Of a DNA stretch of 14,600 nt, positions 1 to 8,300 are shown piece by piece. This stretch comes from Chrysochromulina parva (Eukaryota > Haptophyta > Prymnesiales > Chrysochromulinaceae): contig PJAB01001422.1 in the NCBI GenBank assembly GCA_002887195.1, positions 1 through 14,600 on the forward strand. The letters are read 5' to 3'. Each line of letters opens with the position of its first letter. The stretch's first letter is position 1. The notes beneath the pieces are model-generated. The model searched no databases. It saw only the letters and a program-made list of their open reading frames with translations, and was not told where the DNA came from. A program made the position numbers and the translations under genes.

Positions 1-702
1 CGGCAGGCCGACGCGTGCGCACAGCCGCGCGCACAGGACGCGCCGCGCCCGCGCGCGCCACGCGAGGCTCACGCCCTTGAGCGCGCGCAGCGTCGGCACG
101 TCGGCGTCCGCGAGGGCGTCTTCGAGGGCGTCCTCGTTGACGAGCTGCGTCGAGAACCAGCACACGGGCGCTGGCGGTGTGGGTGCGTCGGCCGCTCGCG
201 GTGCAGTGGCGTCGTGCTGAGCGTCTTGCGTGTAAATCGGCTCCTCCGCCGCCGCCTGCCGCTCCGCCTCGGTGGGGAAGTCGCTCACGACACCCAGCAG
301 CCGCCCGAGCTCCGGGCCGCTCTTGCCGGCGAGGTGGCCGGTGCACAGGGAACGCGAGAGGAGGCGGCGCAGCTCGACGTCCACGTCGAGAAAGTGCGCG
401 CCGTGCAATAGCTGCGCGAGGTGCGCGAGCGAGCACCCCTCCAGCGCCCCGCCATCCTCCGCACCGCCCTCGGCGACGCGCGAGAGCGTGCGGAGCGCAG
501 CCGCTGCCACCAGAGTGGCGAACGCCCCCTCGGCGCCGCCCGTGTCGCTTACCCAGTTGGCGAGCGCCGCCGATCGCGCCGCGGCCGAACGGGACCACGC
601 GACCTCCTCGCCCTCGGCGCTTCGCATCCTTACTTTGCCGTCGTCGTCGTCGCCGCCGATGTCATCACCGCCGCCGGCGTCGGCGACCCGACATCGCTTC
701 AT
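1..702 (-). CDS. SKP1-like protein with possible F-box-like tail (3' part missing)
   Basis: The minus frame is open from ATG 702-700 to the window edge (234 codons), with an in-frame TAG just upstream of the ATG. Residues 1-22 are acidic and Gly-rich. Residues 23-53 (KVRMRSAEGEEV...) resemble the first strand and helix of the SKP1 POZ fold. Residues 95-154 match the SKP1 dimerisation and F-box-binding region: LLHGAHFLDV corresponds to the family's LLxAANYLDI, GKSGPELGRLLGV to GKTPEEIRKTFNI, and SDFPTEAE to NDFTEEEE. SKP1 is the adaptor of SCF ubiquitin ligases. The usual SKP1 ends near residue 160; here a Pro/Ala linker leads to residues 204-229 (VPTLRALKGVSLAWRARARR), which look like the second half of an F-box. 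That part is weaker. The SKP1 assignment is from remembered family sequence, not a search. The codons between residues 54 and 94 are divergent from SKP1. Confidence 0.72.
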   Translation of the reverse strand, partial: MKRCRVADAGGGDDIGGDDDDGKVRMRSAEGEEVAWSRSAAARSAALANWVSDTGGAEGAFATLVAAAALRTLSRVAEGGAEDGGALEGCSLAHLAQLLHGAHFLDVDVELRRLLSRSLCTGHLAGKSGPELGRLLGVVSDFPTEAERQAAAEEPIYTQDAQHDATAPRAADAPTPPAPVCWFSTQLVNEDALEDALADADVPTLRALKGVSLAWRARARRVLCARLCARVGLP

Positions 703-1019
703 CCTCGACCCTGACGTGCACTATTCATGTGAATACACACAACACGTACCAGTGGAGTGACGACTCGACGTAGTGAAATAGCGTATGCGCACAGCACTTT
801 CTGAGACTCTCGTGCGCAGACTCTCTTAATCTGTTCAACAGTGTTGCATATAAACTCTGGTCTCTGCTGCGTCGCCGCGCGGTTCGCGCGTTGCGGGCGG
901 CTTGATCTCGGCGATCTGGTTCGGGGCCGTGTTAGGTCCGTGTGCCCTTGGGCCATCCCAGGAAGCGGATCGCATCTCGGCCTCAATCTCGGTCTCAATC
1001 TCGGCCTCAATCTCGGCCC
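703..1019. other. Intergenic: promoter/5' UTR of SKP1-like gene and 3' end of Nudix-kinase gene
   Basis: Both flanking genes are on the minus strand, so this stretch holds the 3' UTR of the Nudix-kinase gene (right part) and the upstream region of the SKP1-like gene (left part). The stretch around 715-850 is clearly less GC-rich than the flanking coding DNA, as expected for a promoter or UTR. I see no convincing ORF, RNA gene or recognisable promoter box. The only structure is the 12-bp tandem repeat at 981-1016. Confidence 0.55.
981..1016. repeat. 12-bp tandem repeat, three copies
   Basis: Three head-to-tail copies of cctcaatctcgg (the middle one starts with t), preceded by a partial copy at 972-980. 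The array ends four bases before the stop codon of the Nudix-kinase gene, so it lies at the start of its 3' UTR. Confidence 0.9.
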
Positions 1020-3852
1020 TCAGACCATCGCATTCTCCGCGCTCTCGAGGAATCGCATCGCCTGCTCGCCCGCCGCCTGCCGCTCCGCCAGGGTCGAGCT
1101 CCGCCGGAGATGCGTGAGCAGGGTGCCGGGCCCGCGCACGGGCCCATCATCGTCGTCCCACGCGTGCTTCGAGGACATCTCGGGGCCTCCGAACTCTGGC
1201 AGGACAACAGGGTAGCCCGACTGCGCCGTCTTGAGCAGAGGCCGTCCGTCGCGCGTCGTGCCGAGCCCGAAACTCGTGACGAAACTCGGGTCCAGCTCTG
1301 GGCGCGTCGTGCCGAGCGGAGCCAGGGCCTCGCGATCGTTGTCGTACACGAGCGCCGTCTCGGCGAGCTCTGCGCTCGAGCTCAGGTACAATCGGAGCGC
1401 GCGCCGCAGACTGATCGAGGTCGCCTGCGCCAGACTGAACGGGACGGAGCGGCCGCGCTCGAGACGGCGCTCCTCGATGCGCCTCCAGCACGTCTCAAGA
1501 GTGGCGAGCACAATGACCAGATGCACCGTGTAGCCCGCCTGTACACGCGCACGACCACGCCCATGATGACGCGTTTGCAGTGGCAGTGCAGTGGCAGTGC
1601 AGTGGCAGTGCAGTGGCAGTGCAGTGGAACTCATCAGCGGCACTCATCAGCACTCATCAGCACTCATCAGCGGCACTCATCAGCGGCACTCATCAGCACT
1701 CATCAGCGGCACGCACCTGGCGCAGCCGCCCGATCACCCGGCCGCACGTGTTGGCTAACGACTTGCCGGTGGAATCGAAGACAAGGTGGCGCCGCTGCGC
1801 GACCGCGGCCAAAAAGGTCTCGTGGTTGAGGTAATTAGCCAGATTGCGATGCTCATTATTCGAATGGCACAGGTGCGTGATCCAAAAGTCGGGGTTGATG
1901 CAGCAGTAGTGGTCCGCGGGCGGCCCCCCGCACTCGCGCCGAAGGACATCAAGAGCTTGAGGAAGCACCGCCGTCTTGCCCGAGCCAGGCGCGCCGACCA
2001 TCACGACGGCCGTCGGCCAAAAAGCGGAGCGACTGCGCCCGAAGATGGTTCGTCGCAGGGTCGCGATCGCATCCGAGTCGGCCACCAGCGCGGGCGGCTT
2101 GTCGACGAACGCCACGAGACGCAGGGCATCGAGGGCGCGCTTCCCGACGTGGAGGGAGCGCGCCGCGAGGTGGTGGGGTGCGAGCGAGGGAGGCGCCGCG
2201 GCGGCGCTCACATCGTCTTCGAAATTCCACCCGGGTGCATTCTCGTGAACGTGGCGCAGCAGGGGACCCAAGAGTGAGATCGAGTGCTCAAACGGCATGA
2301 GCGAGTGCAGGTTCTCAAAGATGTTGCCCGCCACGCGCGCGTCGCCGGCGGCGAGGACGGCGGAGAGCAAGCGCGTCGATTCGGTCACATCCTCCGTCCC
2401 ATCTGTGGAATGGGCCGTTGCCTCGACCATCCGCGTCACGACCGACAGGGCGACAGAGAGTTCCGTGGGCAACATGGCAAAGAGATCGAGGACGTCGGTG
2501 ACGGAGAGGTAGGGGTCGGGCGGCATCGCGTCGGGCGCGCTGCTCGCGGCCGCCGCCCACAGCTGCAGCTGATGTGCCAACGCACCGCACCATGGGTCGC
2601 GAGACGCGCCGCCGCCGCCGCCGCCGCAACAGCGCCGTCGGCCATCGGCATCGAGGGCAGCGTCGGCGGCCGCGGCGGAGCCGTGGGTCGCCACGATGCG
2701 GTCGACAATCTGTTTGTGCGACGCGTACAGGTTCCGGTAGAGCGGGTTGTGGTCTCCCGCCTGATGAGGGAGGCAATCAGGAGGTCATCAAATGCAATCA
2801 AGAGGCAATCAGAGTTCATCAGCGGTTCGTGGGTTGTGATCTCCCGCCTCGAGCTCGCACCTCGAGCCAGCGGACAGCCGCCGCGTCGTCGCCCGCATGC
2901 AAAGGGAGCATCTCTCCGAGCCGACGGGTGCAGTGGAAGTGCATCGCGAGCGTCTCCATCCATGCATGGTCGGTCTGCGCCGAGCGAGAGGCAAGCGAGA
3001 GGTAAGCGAGAGGTAAGCGATAGGTAGGGGAGGGGCGGTAGCGGAGAGAGGTGAGTGGGGAGAGCTGTGGGAATTTGGGAGCTGCGGTGAGTGGGGAGAG
3101 CTGTGGGAATTTGGGAGCTGCGGTGATTGGGGAGAGCTGTGGGAATTTGGGAGCTGCGGTGAGCGCACATTGCGAGGGTCATCAACGTAACCACGGTAGA
3201 CGACCCGACCGTTGGAGTCGGCAAAGAGCTCGTGGAGCAAGGTGTCGAAGCGAGCGAGCTCATCGGCGGAGACGGCGCCCACCTCCTCCTTGAATTCTCG
3301 CATGAGCGCCGCCTTGCCTATCTCGGATGGGTCTGCCATCCCGCCGGGGATAGCCCATTCGCCCGTGTCGCGACGCTTGATGGCGACCATCTCGAGGGCG
3401 ATGGGCGAGGCGCCCGGTGGCGTCGGCTCGCCCGGAGCGCGCTGACGGTAGCGCGTGACGATCGCATCGCCCGCGTGGTTGGGGCCCCACTTGCCCAGCA
3501 TGCCACGATCGCACATGCCTGTCCGCCCGCGTGGGTTGAGCGGCCGCCCGCGTTCGTCAAACACCCACGGCAGCTGCTTCGACTGCAGCTCGTGGCTGCC
3601 TCGCGTCTCGATGACGGCACGCTTGGGCGGCACGGGCGGATCGGCCCAGCCGCCGCGCCTCGTCTCGCAGTTCTGCTCCAGCACCACCTTGTCCGTGTAC
3701 ACGGTCGGCTCGTACTCGTCCCACGGCACCACCCACGGGACGTGCTCGTCGTCGACCTTGAAGCGCTGCGGATAGCTCGGATTGGCCTGCGAGCGCGCCT
3801 TGACGTGCAGATCCGGTGTCGCGGGCGAGCGTCCGATCTTCGTGAACTCCAT
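1020..3852 (-). CDS. NUDT9-type ADP-ribose pyrophosphatase fused to a P-loop (zeta-like) kinase
   Basis: Exons by my reading: 3169-3852, 2861-2974, 1717-2760, 1020-1538; all junctions are phase 0 and GT-AG, giving about 786 residues. Residues 1-290 follow human NUDT9 closely: GRTGMCDRGMLGKWGPNHAG (109-128), a perfect Nudix box at 171-193 (G171, E177, R185-E186, E189-E190, G192), then GYVDDPRN joined by splicing to TDHAWMETLAMHFH, LHAGDDAAAVRWLE, and the tail LYASHKQIV. This domain should cleave ADP-ribose to AMP and ribose 5-phosphate. Exon 3 runs without a break from that tail through an unrecognised helical linker to a Walker A motif GAPGSGKT (522-529), NPDFW (555-559) and FDSTGK (594-599). 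Exon 4 adds GYTVHLVIVL, an Arg-rich lid with RGR (642-644) and VYDN (678-681). That order fits zeta-type/AAA_33 small-molecule kinases; the substrate is unknown. No targeting peptide is obvious. It is divergent from the dynein light chain gene. Confidence 0.82.
1539..1716 (-). repeat. Intron 3 of the Nudix-kinase gene, built of two minisatellites
   Basis: The donor CAG/GTGCGTG is at 1719-1710 and the acceptor TACAG/GCGGGC is at 1538. Between them, 1578-1627 is 4.5 copies of the 11-mer cagtggcagtg. Positions 1629-1710 are seven copies of actcatcagc, four of them extended by ggc. Read on the transcribed strand, each unit of the second array carries CTGATGA, a branch-point-like sequence. Splicing joins RLRQ to AGYTVHLV, which restores the kinase fold and supports the intron call. 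Confidence 0.75.
2744..2849 (-). repeat. Insert flanked by 19-bp direct repeats (body of intron 2)
   Basis: Direct repeats at 2744-2762 and 2831-2849 (gggttgtg[g/a]tctcccgcct, one mismatch) flank a 68-bp insert at 2763-2830. The inferred intron is 2761-2860: donor GAG/GTGCGAG and acceptor CATCAG/GCGGGAG. The intron's 5' part therefore carries a copy of the first bases of exon 3. The insert is rich in CTGAT/TGATTGC words and is related to the insert at 5309-5339. This is the footprint expected of an insertion with target-site duplication. Confidence 0.7.
2975..3168 (-). repeat. Intron 1 of the Nudix-kinase gene, with two tandem repeat arrays
   Basis: The donor AAT/GTGCGCTC lies at 3169/3168 and the acceptor GCGCAG/ACCGAC at 2975/2974. 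The intron contains four 11-bp units (gcgagaggtaa and variants) at 2984-3027 and three 36-bp units at 3050-3085, 3086-3121 and 3122-3157, followed by a partial unit that runs into the donor. Removing it joins GYVDDPRN to TDHAW, as in NUDT9, so the splice sites are well supported by protein homology. Confidence 0.82.
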
Positions 3853-4058
3853 CGCGACAGCAGGCTGCTGCAGCCCGGAAATTGGGAGTTGCGCGTGAAG
3901 GAATTGTGAAATTTTCCGTTGCCTGATGACGTGAACGTGCGCGGGACCCCTCGAACGGACCTCACATGTTCACCCATGAAAACCTCATAAAAAAAGTCGC
4001 AAAGAAACCCCACACGAGAAGCCCAGCTGTTGCCCCCTCTCACACGCCGTTGTCTGTC
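3853..4058. promoter_or_regulatory. Shared upstream region of two divergent genes
   Basis: These 206 bases separate the start codons of the Nudix-kinase gene (minus) and the dynein light chain gene (plus) and must hold both 5' UTRs and core promoters. A CRE-like TGACGT occurs at 3927-3932. A degenerate partial copy of the 36-bp intron 1 repeat is visible at 3877-3900. Positions 3960-4020 are A-rich compared with the surroundings. No TATA box is convincing. Confidence 0.5.
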
Positions 4059-4699
4059 ATGGCGGAGGCGGCGGAAGAGGACAATGGAATGGAGGCGCTG
4101 AAGCGCACCATGCAGTACCCGCTCATCAAGGTGCGCGCAGAGCCCACTCGGTCGAGGCTCAGGCTGCGTTGCAGTCCTTCCGCTGAGCACGCGCTCACCC
4201 GAGGACGGCCTTCGCTCATATTGCAGCACTGCGGTGGCTGCCTACTGCCGGGCTGTGTTCAACGTGCCGTGTCCACGTGCTGAGCCGCGCAACGAGCCTC
4301 CTGGCGCTGGCATGCCCTTAGGCCCGGCGGCCGTTGCTGCCTTGATCGCCTGCCAACCTTTTTGACTTCCGTGCCCGTCGTTGGTGCTGACTACGTCGGC
4401 TCGCCTGATTGGCGTGTTCGCTTCGCGCTGCGCAGAACTGCGATATGAACGAGGAGATGCGGACGGAGTGCGTGGACATGATTTCGACAGCGACGGAGCG
4501 TTATGCCTCCAACTACGAACAGGCGGCGCGGATGGTCAAGGAGCAGATGGACAAAAAGTACAACGAGAACTGGATTGTGATCATCGGGAAGGGCTTCTCA
4601 TTTGAGGTCACGCACGAGGTGAAGCACGTGTTGTGGATGTACAACTGCGACATTGGCGTGCTGTGCTACAAAGCGGGCGCCCGGCAGGTCGGCACTTGA
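4059..4699 (+). CDS. DNAL4: Axonemal dynein light chain, DNAL4 type (two exons)
   Basis: Exon 1 is 4059-4130 and exon 2 is 4436-4699; the 305-bp intron has donor AAG/GTGCGC and acceptor CGCAG/AAC, phase 0. The joined protein has 111 residues, close to the 105 of human DNAL4. It matches the family along its length: TMQYPLIKNCDMNEEMRTEC, then AARMVKEQMDKKYNENW, then the signature GKGFSFEVTHEVKHVLWMY. Proteins of this LC8-related family are light chains of outer-arm axonemal dynein at the base of the motor complex, so the organism builds a motile flagellum. The last residues (KAGARQVGT) are a short lineage-specific tail. The start is the first ATG, followed by an acidic leader of the kind seen in the family. 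I am confident of the family; the exact orthology to DNAL4 against other LC8-like chains is slightly less certain. Confidence 0.92.
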
Positions 4700-5266
4700 G
4701 ACGCCGTGCTCGCGCTGGCTGGCGCAGCCATTCCCTGCCGAGCCTCGTGTCACATCATTGGTCCGCGACGATCTTCTTCGCACCGGCCGCGGCTGTGGTC
4801 GCCTTTGGAGAGCGTGGAGCGCTCGGGGGGCTTTACCAGGAGACAGCCACGAGCGGCAGCGTAGTAAGTGGTGCGGGCAGACAGCAACCAGCATGGAGCT
4901 CAGAGAGAGAGAGGGGGGGTGCGAGGGCTGGGGCGACGGGCCTGGTGTGTCATTGCCACAACATGTAGAGAGTACGCAGCGAGTAACGCGCGTACACATC
5001 CCACACTGTACACACTCCAACAAACAAACTGAAGTCAAGTCACATCGAATCGTCGATCGAATCGTCGCATTTCTGTCTTCCGCGCCCCGGCATGCCGCAA
5101 AAGCCAAAAGCCAAAACGCGCGCCGCTTCCTAAAACGATCGTCTGAAGTGCTGTGCCTGTGTGGGCCCGGGTTTACATGTACCGTGAGAGGACGCGCACG
5201 CGGCGCGCATTTCTCGCCAATATATTCTCGATGCTGCTCACGGGGACGGCCAGCCCAAAGCCATGA
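4700..5266. other. Convergent 3' regions, no gene seen
   Basis: This lies between the stop of the dynein light chain (plus) and the end of the ZRANB3-like gene (minus), so it should hold both 3' UTRs and poly(A) sites. ORFs here have no recognisable content. Small structures are a GA/G-rich tract at 4903-4930 and a perfect tandem 12-mer (atcgaatcgtcg) at 5044-5067. No tRNA, SECIS or other RNA fold was recognised. Confidence 0.5.
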
Positions 5267-5285
5267 TTAGGCACCGTTTACGTCG

Positions 5286-5362
5286 AGAGGCTCCTCGCGC
5301 CGACGCACGTGATGCAATCAGAGGTCGTCAGAGTTCATCAGAGGCTCCTCGCGCCGACGCAC
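5286..5362 (-). repeat. 31-bp insert flanked by perfect 23-bp direct repeats at the ZRANB3-like 3' end
   Basis: Perfect 23-bp direct repeats at 5286-5308 and 5340-5362 flank 5309-5339. The insert shares most of its bases with part of the insert at 2763-2830 (both contain atgcaatca and agagttcatca). Without the insert and one repeat the reading frame would end [13 protein letters not shown] and stop at 5267-5269. With it, the frame ends PLMNSDDL at 5318-5320. A GT-AG intron within it (5294-5362) is also possible and would again use the 5267 stop. Confidence 0.75.
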
Positions 5363-8300
5363 ATGGCGCGTGCGACTCGGCTCCCCACCCTGGCGCTGTC
5401 GCTTGCGCTCGCCGCGCAGCTCGATGTCGTACCGCACGTCGCGCACCCGGAGCGACACGAGGGCATCTCCTCGCTGGTAGGCCTCCTCGAGTAGCGCCTG
5501 GGCCGAGGGCTCATAAGGGGAGTACTGGCCTCCCAGCAGGCACTCCCACACGGCCCGCGTCGACCGCGTCGGTTGCGCCCACGACGACGCCATCGGCGGC
5601 GGCGAGGTTGGCGGCGGCGGTGTGCGCATGGCGGCGGTGGCGGCGGCGGCGACGGCGGGGGCGGCGGCGGCGGCGGCGGGGGCGGCGGGGGCGGCGGCGG
5701 GGGCGGCCAAGGCGGCGGCACCTGTGGGTGCAGGTGCGGGAGGGGCGGATGGAGCGCGAGCGGCAAGGGCAGGAGTCGCTTGAGGCAAGCTCGCTAGCAC
5801 TTCATCCGGGAGCTGCCACTCGCCTTCTGCCGCGGCTGAAGGCGGCACGACGTCTGGCAGATTCGCCAGAGCCTCATCTGACAATAGCCAGTCATCTTCG
5901 TCCGCGGGCACCACTGCGGGCGCAGGCGACGGGCGTGGCATACTGGCTGGGGAGGGACATAGGGTGGGGGGCGGTCCCTGTGGGGAGGGGGCGGGGGGTG
6001 GACGCAGCTTCTGCACGCTCTCGAGGGCTGGAGAGCCCATCAGCGGCGCGGCGCATGGCAGTACGGCCTCGCCATCACACGTCAGGTCGATCGTACTCGG
6101 TGCCCCCCTACCCGCGACCTCCAACGGGGCTGCCGCCGCGTCAACCACCGCGTCGGCCCCCTCGCCTTCGTCGCTCACCGCGTGCCCCCCCTCCGCATCG
6201 CCTCCCTCGCCCTCCTCGCCCTCTGGGTCGGTGTCCGCCATCCATCGACCATCGTCATCGTCGAGTGCCCATTCGCGCCACTCCGCCCCCTCCTCGCCCT
6301 CCTCGCCCTCCTCGCCCGCCTCCTCCTCGCCCGCCTTCTCCGACTCTGCCTCCGCCTCCTCCTCCACCACCTCCTCGGCGCCCTCGTCGCCTTCATCGCC
6401 CTCGGCGCCGTCCTCGTCCTCGTCGCCTTCGCCCTTATTGTCCTTATCGTCGCAGAGGTCGATCGCCTCTGGCTGCCCTGCACCCGCCCCCGCCCCCGCC
6501 GCCGCCGCCCCCGCCGCCGCCGCAGCCTCGGCCGACGCCACCTTGACCGCCGCCTTGGCCGCCGCCTTGACCGCCGCCTCGGCCGCCTCAGACGCCCGTC
6601 GCTTCTTCGTCTGCGCCACCAGAGCCAGCAATGGGTCCGAAGGCTCCTCCGCCTCCCCCGCCTCCGCCTCCCCCGCCTCCGCCGCGGCCGCCGTCGTCGG
6701 AGCGGGGGGAGCGGGGGAGGGGCGGGAGGGGGAGGGACGTGGCCACGCCCCCCTCCCGGCTGGTCCACAAGCCCCAAGTGTGAAGCCAGGTGTGAATGCG
6801 GCTGGTCCACAAGCCCCCGCCGCTGCCACAGCGCCAGAGGCCCCTGGCTGCTTGCGCTTGCGCTTGCCCACCCCCGAACCCGCCGCCGCCGCCGCCTCGG
6901 CGACCGCCTCGGCGACCGACGGCGCCTCGGTACGGAATCGGAAGGTCTTCGCGCGCAGCGCGGCGCGCTCCCTCGCGCCGTCACGGGCACCGCCGGCCGT
7001 TCGGGCGCTCGTCTTTGCTTGGTGGCAGGCGACACAGAGCGGGTCGTACGCACGCACGTCGTTTGCCTCGCCGCCGCCGTCGCGCACCTCAATCCGATGA
7101 TCTGCCTCCCAGATCGTGCCTTCGCTCGCCTCCCGCACCGCTCGATCGAGCTTCCCAGGCCACTTGCGCAGCTCGGGCATGGCATGCAGCAGCAGCTCAC
7201 GACGGCGCGGATCGAGCGCCGTATCGGGCGGTAGCCCCTTGAGCTGCGCGGCGAGCTGCAAGCAATCGATGCCGCAATGCTGGCAGACAGGCAGAATGGC
7301 AGACACGATCATCGCGTGACGATCAGCGGACGATCAGAGGCACTCAGGGGGGGGGACACGGGAGGGGGGAAGGAGTCGCATTCACACTCGGGGGGACACG
7401 GGAGGGGGGGTGGAATCGCATTCACACCTGGCAGTAGACGCTTCCACTGGTCTTCACATGCGTCCGGCGCAGCAGCGAGCGTGCATGCCCCGGGCTGCGA
7501 GCGATCACATGCGCTTCCCAGCACGCCCCCCCGCACACGAGGCCCATGAAGCTACGATGCTCGGTCGAGTGGCACGTGTCTGCATGGCGTGGTCGGTCGG
7601 TTGGGATCGTATGCGCCGTCGGCCGCGCATACACATAGCGTGCGTGGGCGTCGGGGGTGTTGACGCTTGTTATGGCGCTTGCCATGTGCAATGGGGCATA
7701 GCAGTGCACGCACAGCAGCGTGCCCCCGGCCTCCCCGTCGTCGCCGTCCTCGCCATCGACAGAGCCGTTGGCGACGGCGGCGCCCTCGACGGCGCCCTCG
7801 ACGGCGCCCTCAGGGGCCACCCATGGCTGCCAATGCACCTCGACCGTGATCGTGCCGCCATGGCGCGCATCGCGCACCGCCGCCGGGATCCAGACTGCGC
7901 GGGACTGGAGCGCCGTCTCGAGCGCCACCTGCCTAGTTTGGAGCGCCGTCTCGAGCGCCGCCTGCTCGGCGCCGCTCGGCAGCAGCCGCGGCGCATGCCG
8001 CTGCTTGCTCCGTGGGCCGCGCTGCAGCCCTTCGTTGAGGATCTCGCGGATGGCCTCGCTCTGTCGCGGCAGGTGGTCGAGCGTGCAAGGAAGGCCGTGG
8101 GGCCGGGAACGCACTGGCTGCGCCTCCCATGCACACAGGAAATGGGCTGCCTGACGACGAACGGACGAGAAGGTCGGAGGCACTGGCGGCGTGCCCTCCA
8201 CCTCCTCCGCCGCCTCCTCCGCCGCCTCCTCCACATCCTCCTCCGATTCCTCCGCCTCCTCCGACTCCTCCCCTGAGCCCGCCTCGTCGCCACAAGCCTT

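Noticed and set aside
1578..1710. CRISPR-like array
   Set aside because: Units of 10-13 bp are contiguous with no unique spacers and lie in an intron of a eukaryotic gene.
2436..3263. Long minus ORF through the intron 1 repeats with repeated SSQIPTALP-like peptides
   Set aside because: The repetitive peptide is a translation of the 36-bp minisatellite. NUDT9 similarity shows that this stretch is spliced out.
5263..7234. Several long plus-strand ORFs (up to about 427 codons), Pro/Arg- or Ser/Ala-rich
   Set aside because: They are mirror frames of the low-complexity, GC-rich exon 2 of the ZRANB3-like gene. They have no recognisable domain, while the minus frame encodes HNH and WWE-like domains.
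7280..7312. ATG 7312 as start of a separate HNH protein
   Set aside because: It lies inside the inferred intron. Splicing to 7279 joins the helicase to the HNH part and completes a CxxC pair, as in ZRANB3 relatives.
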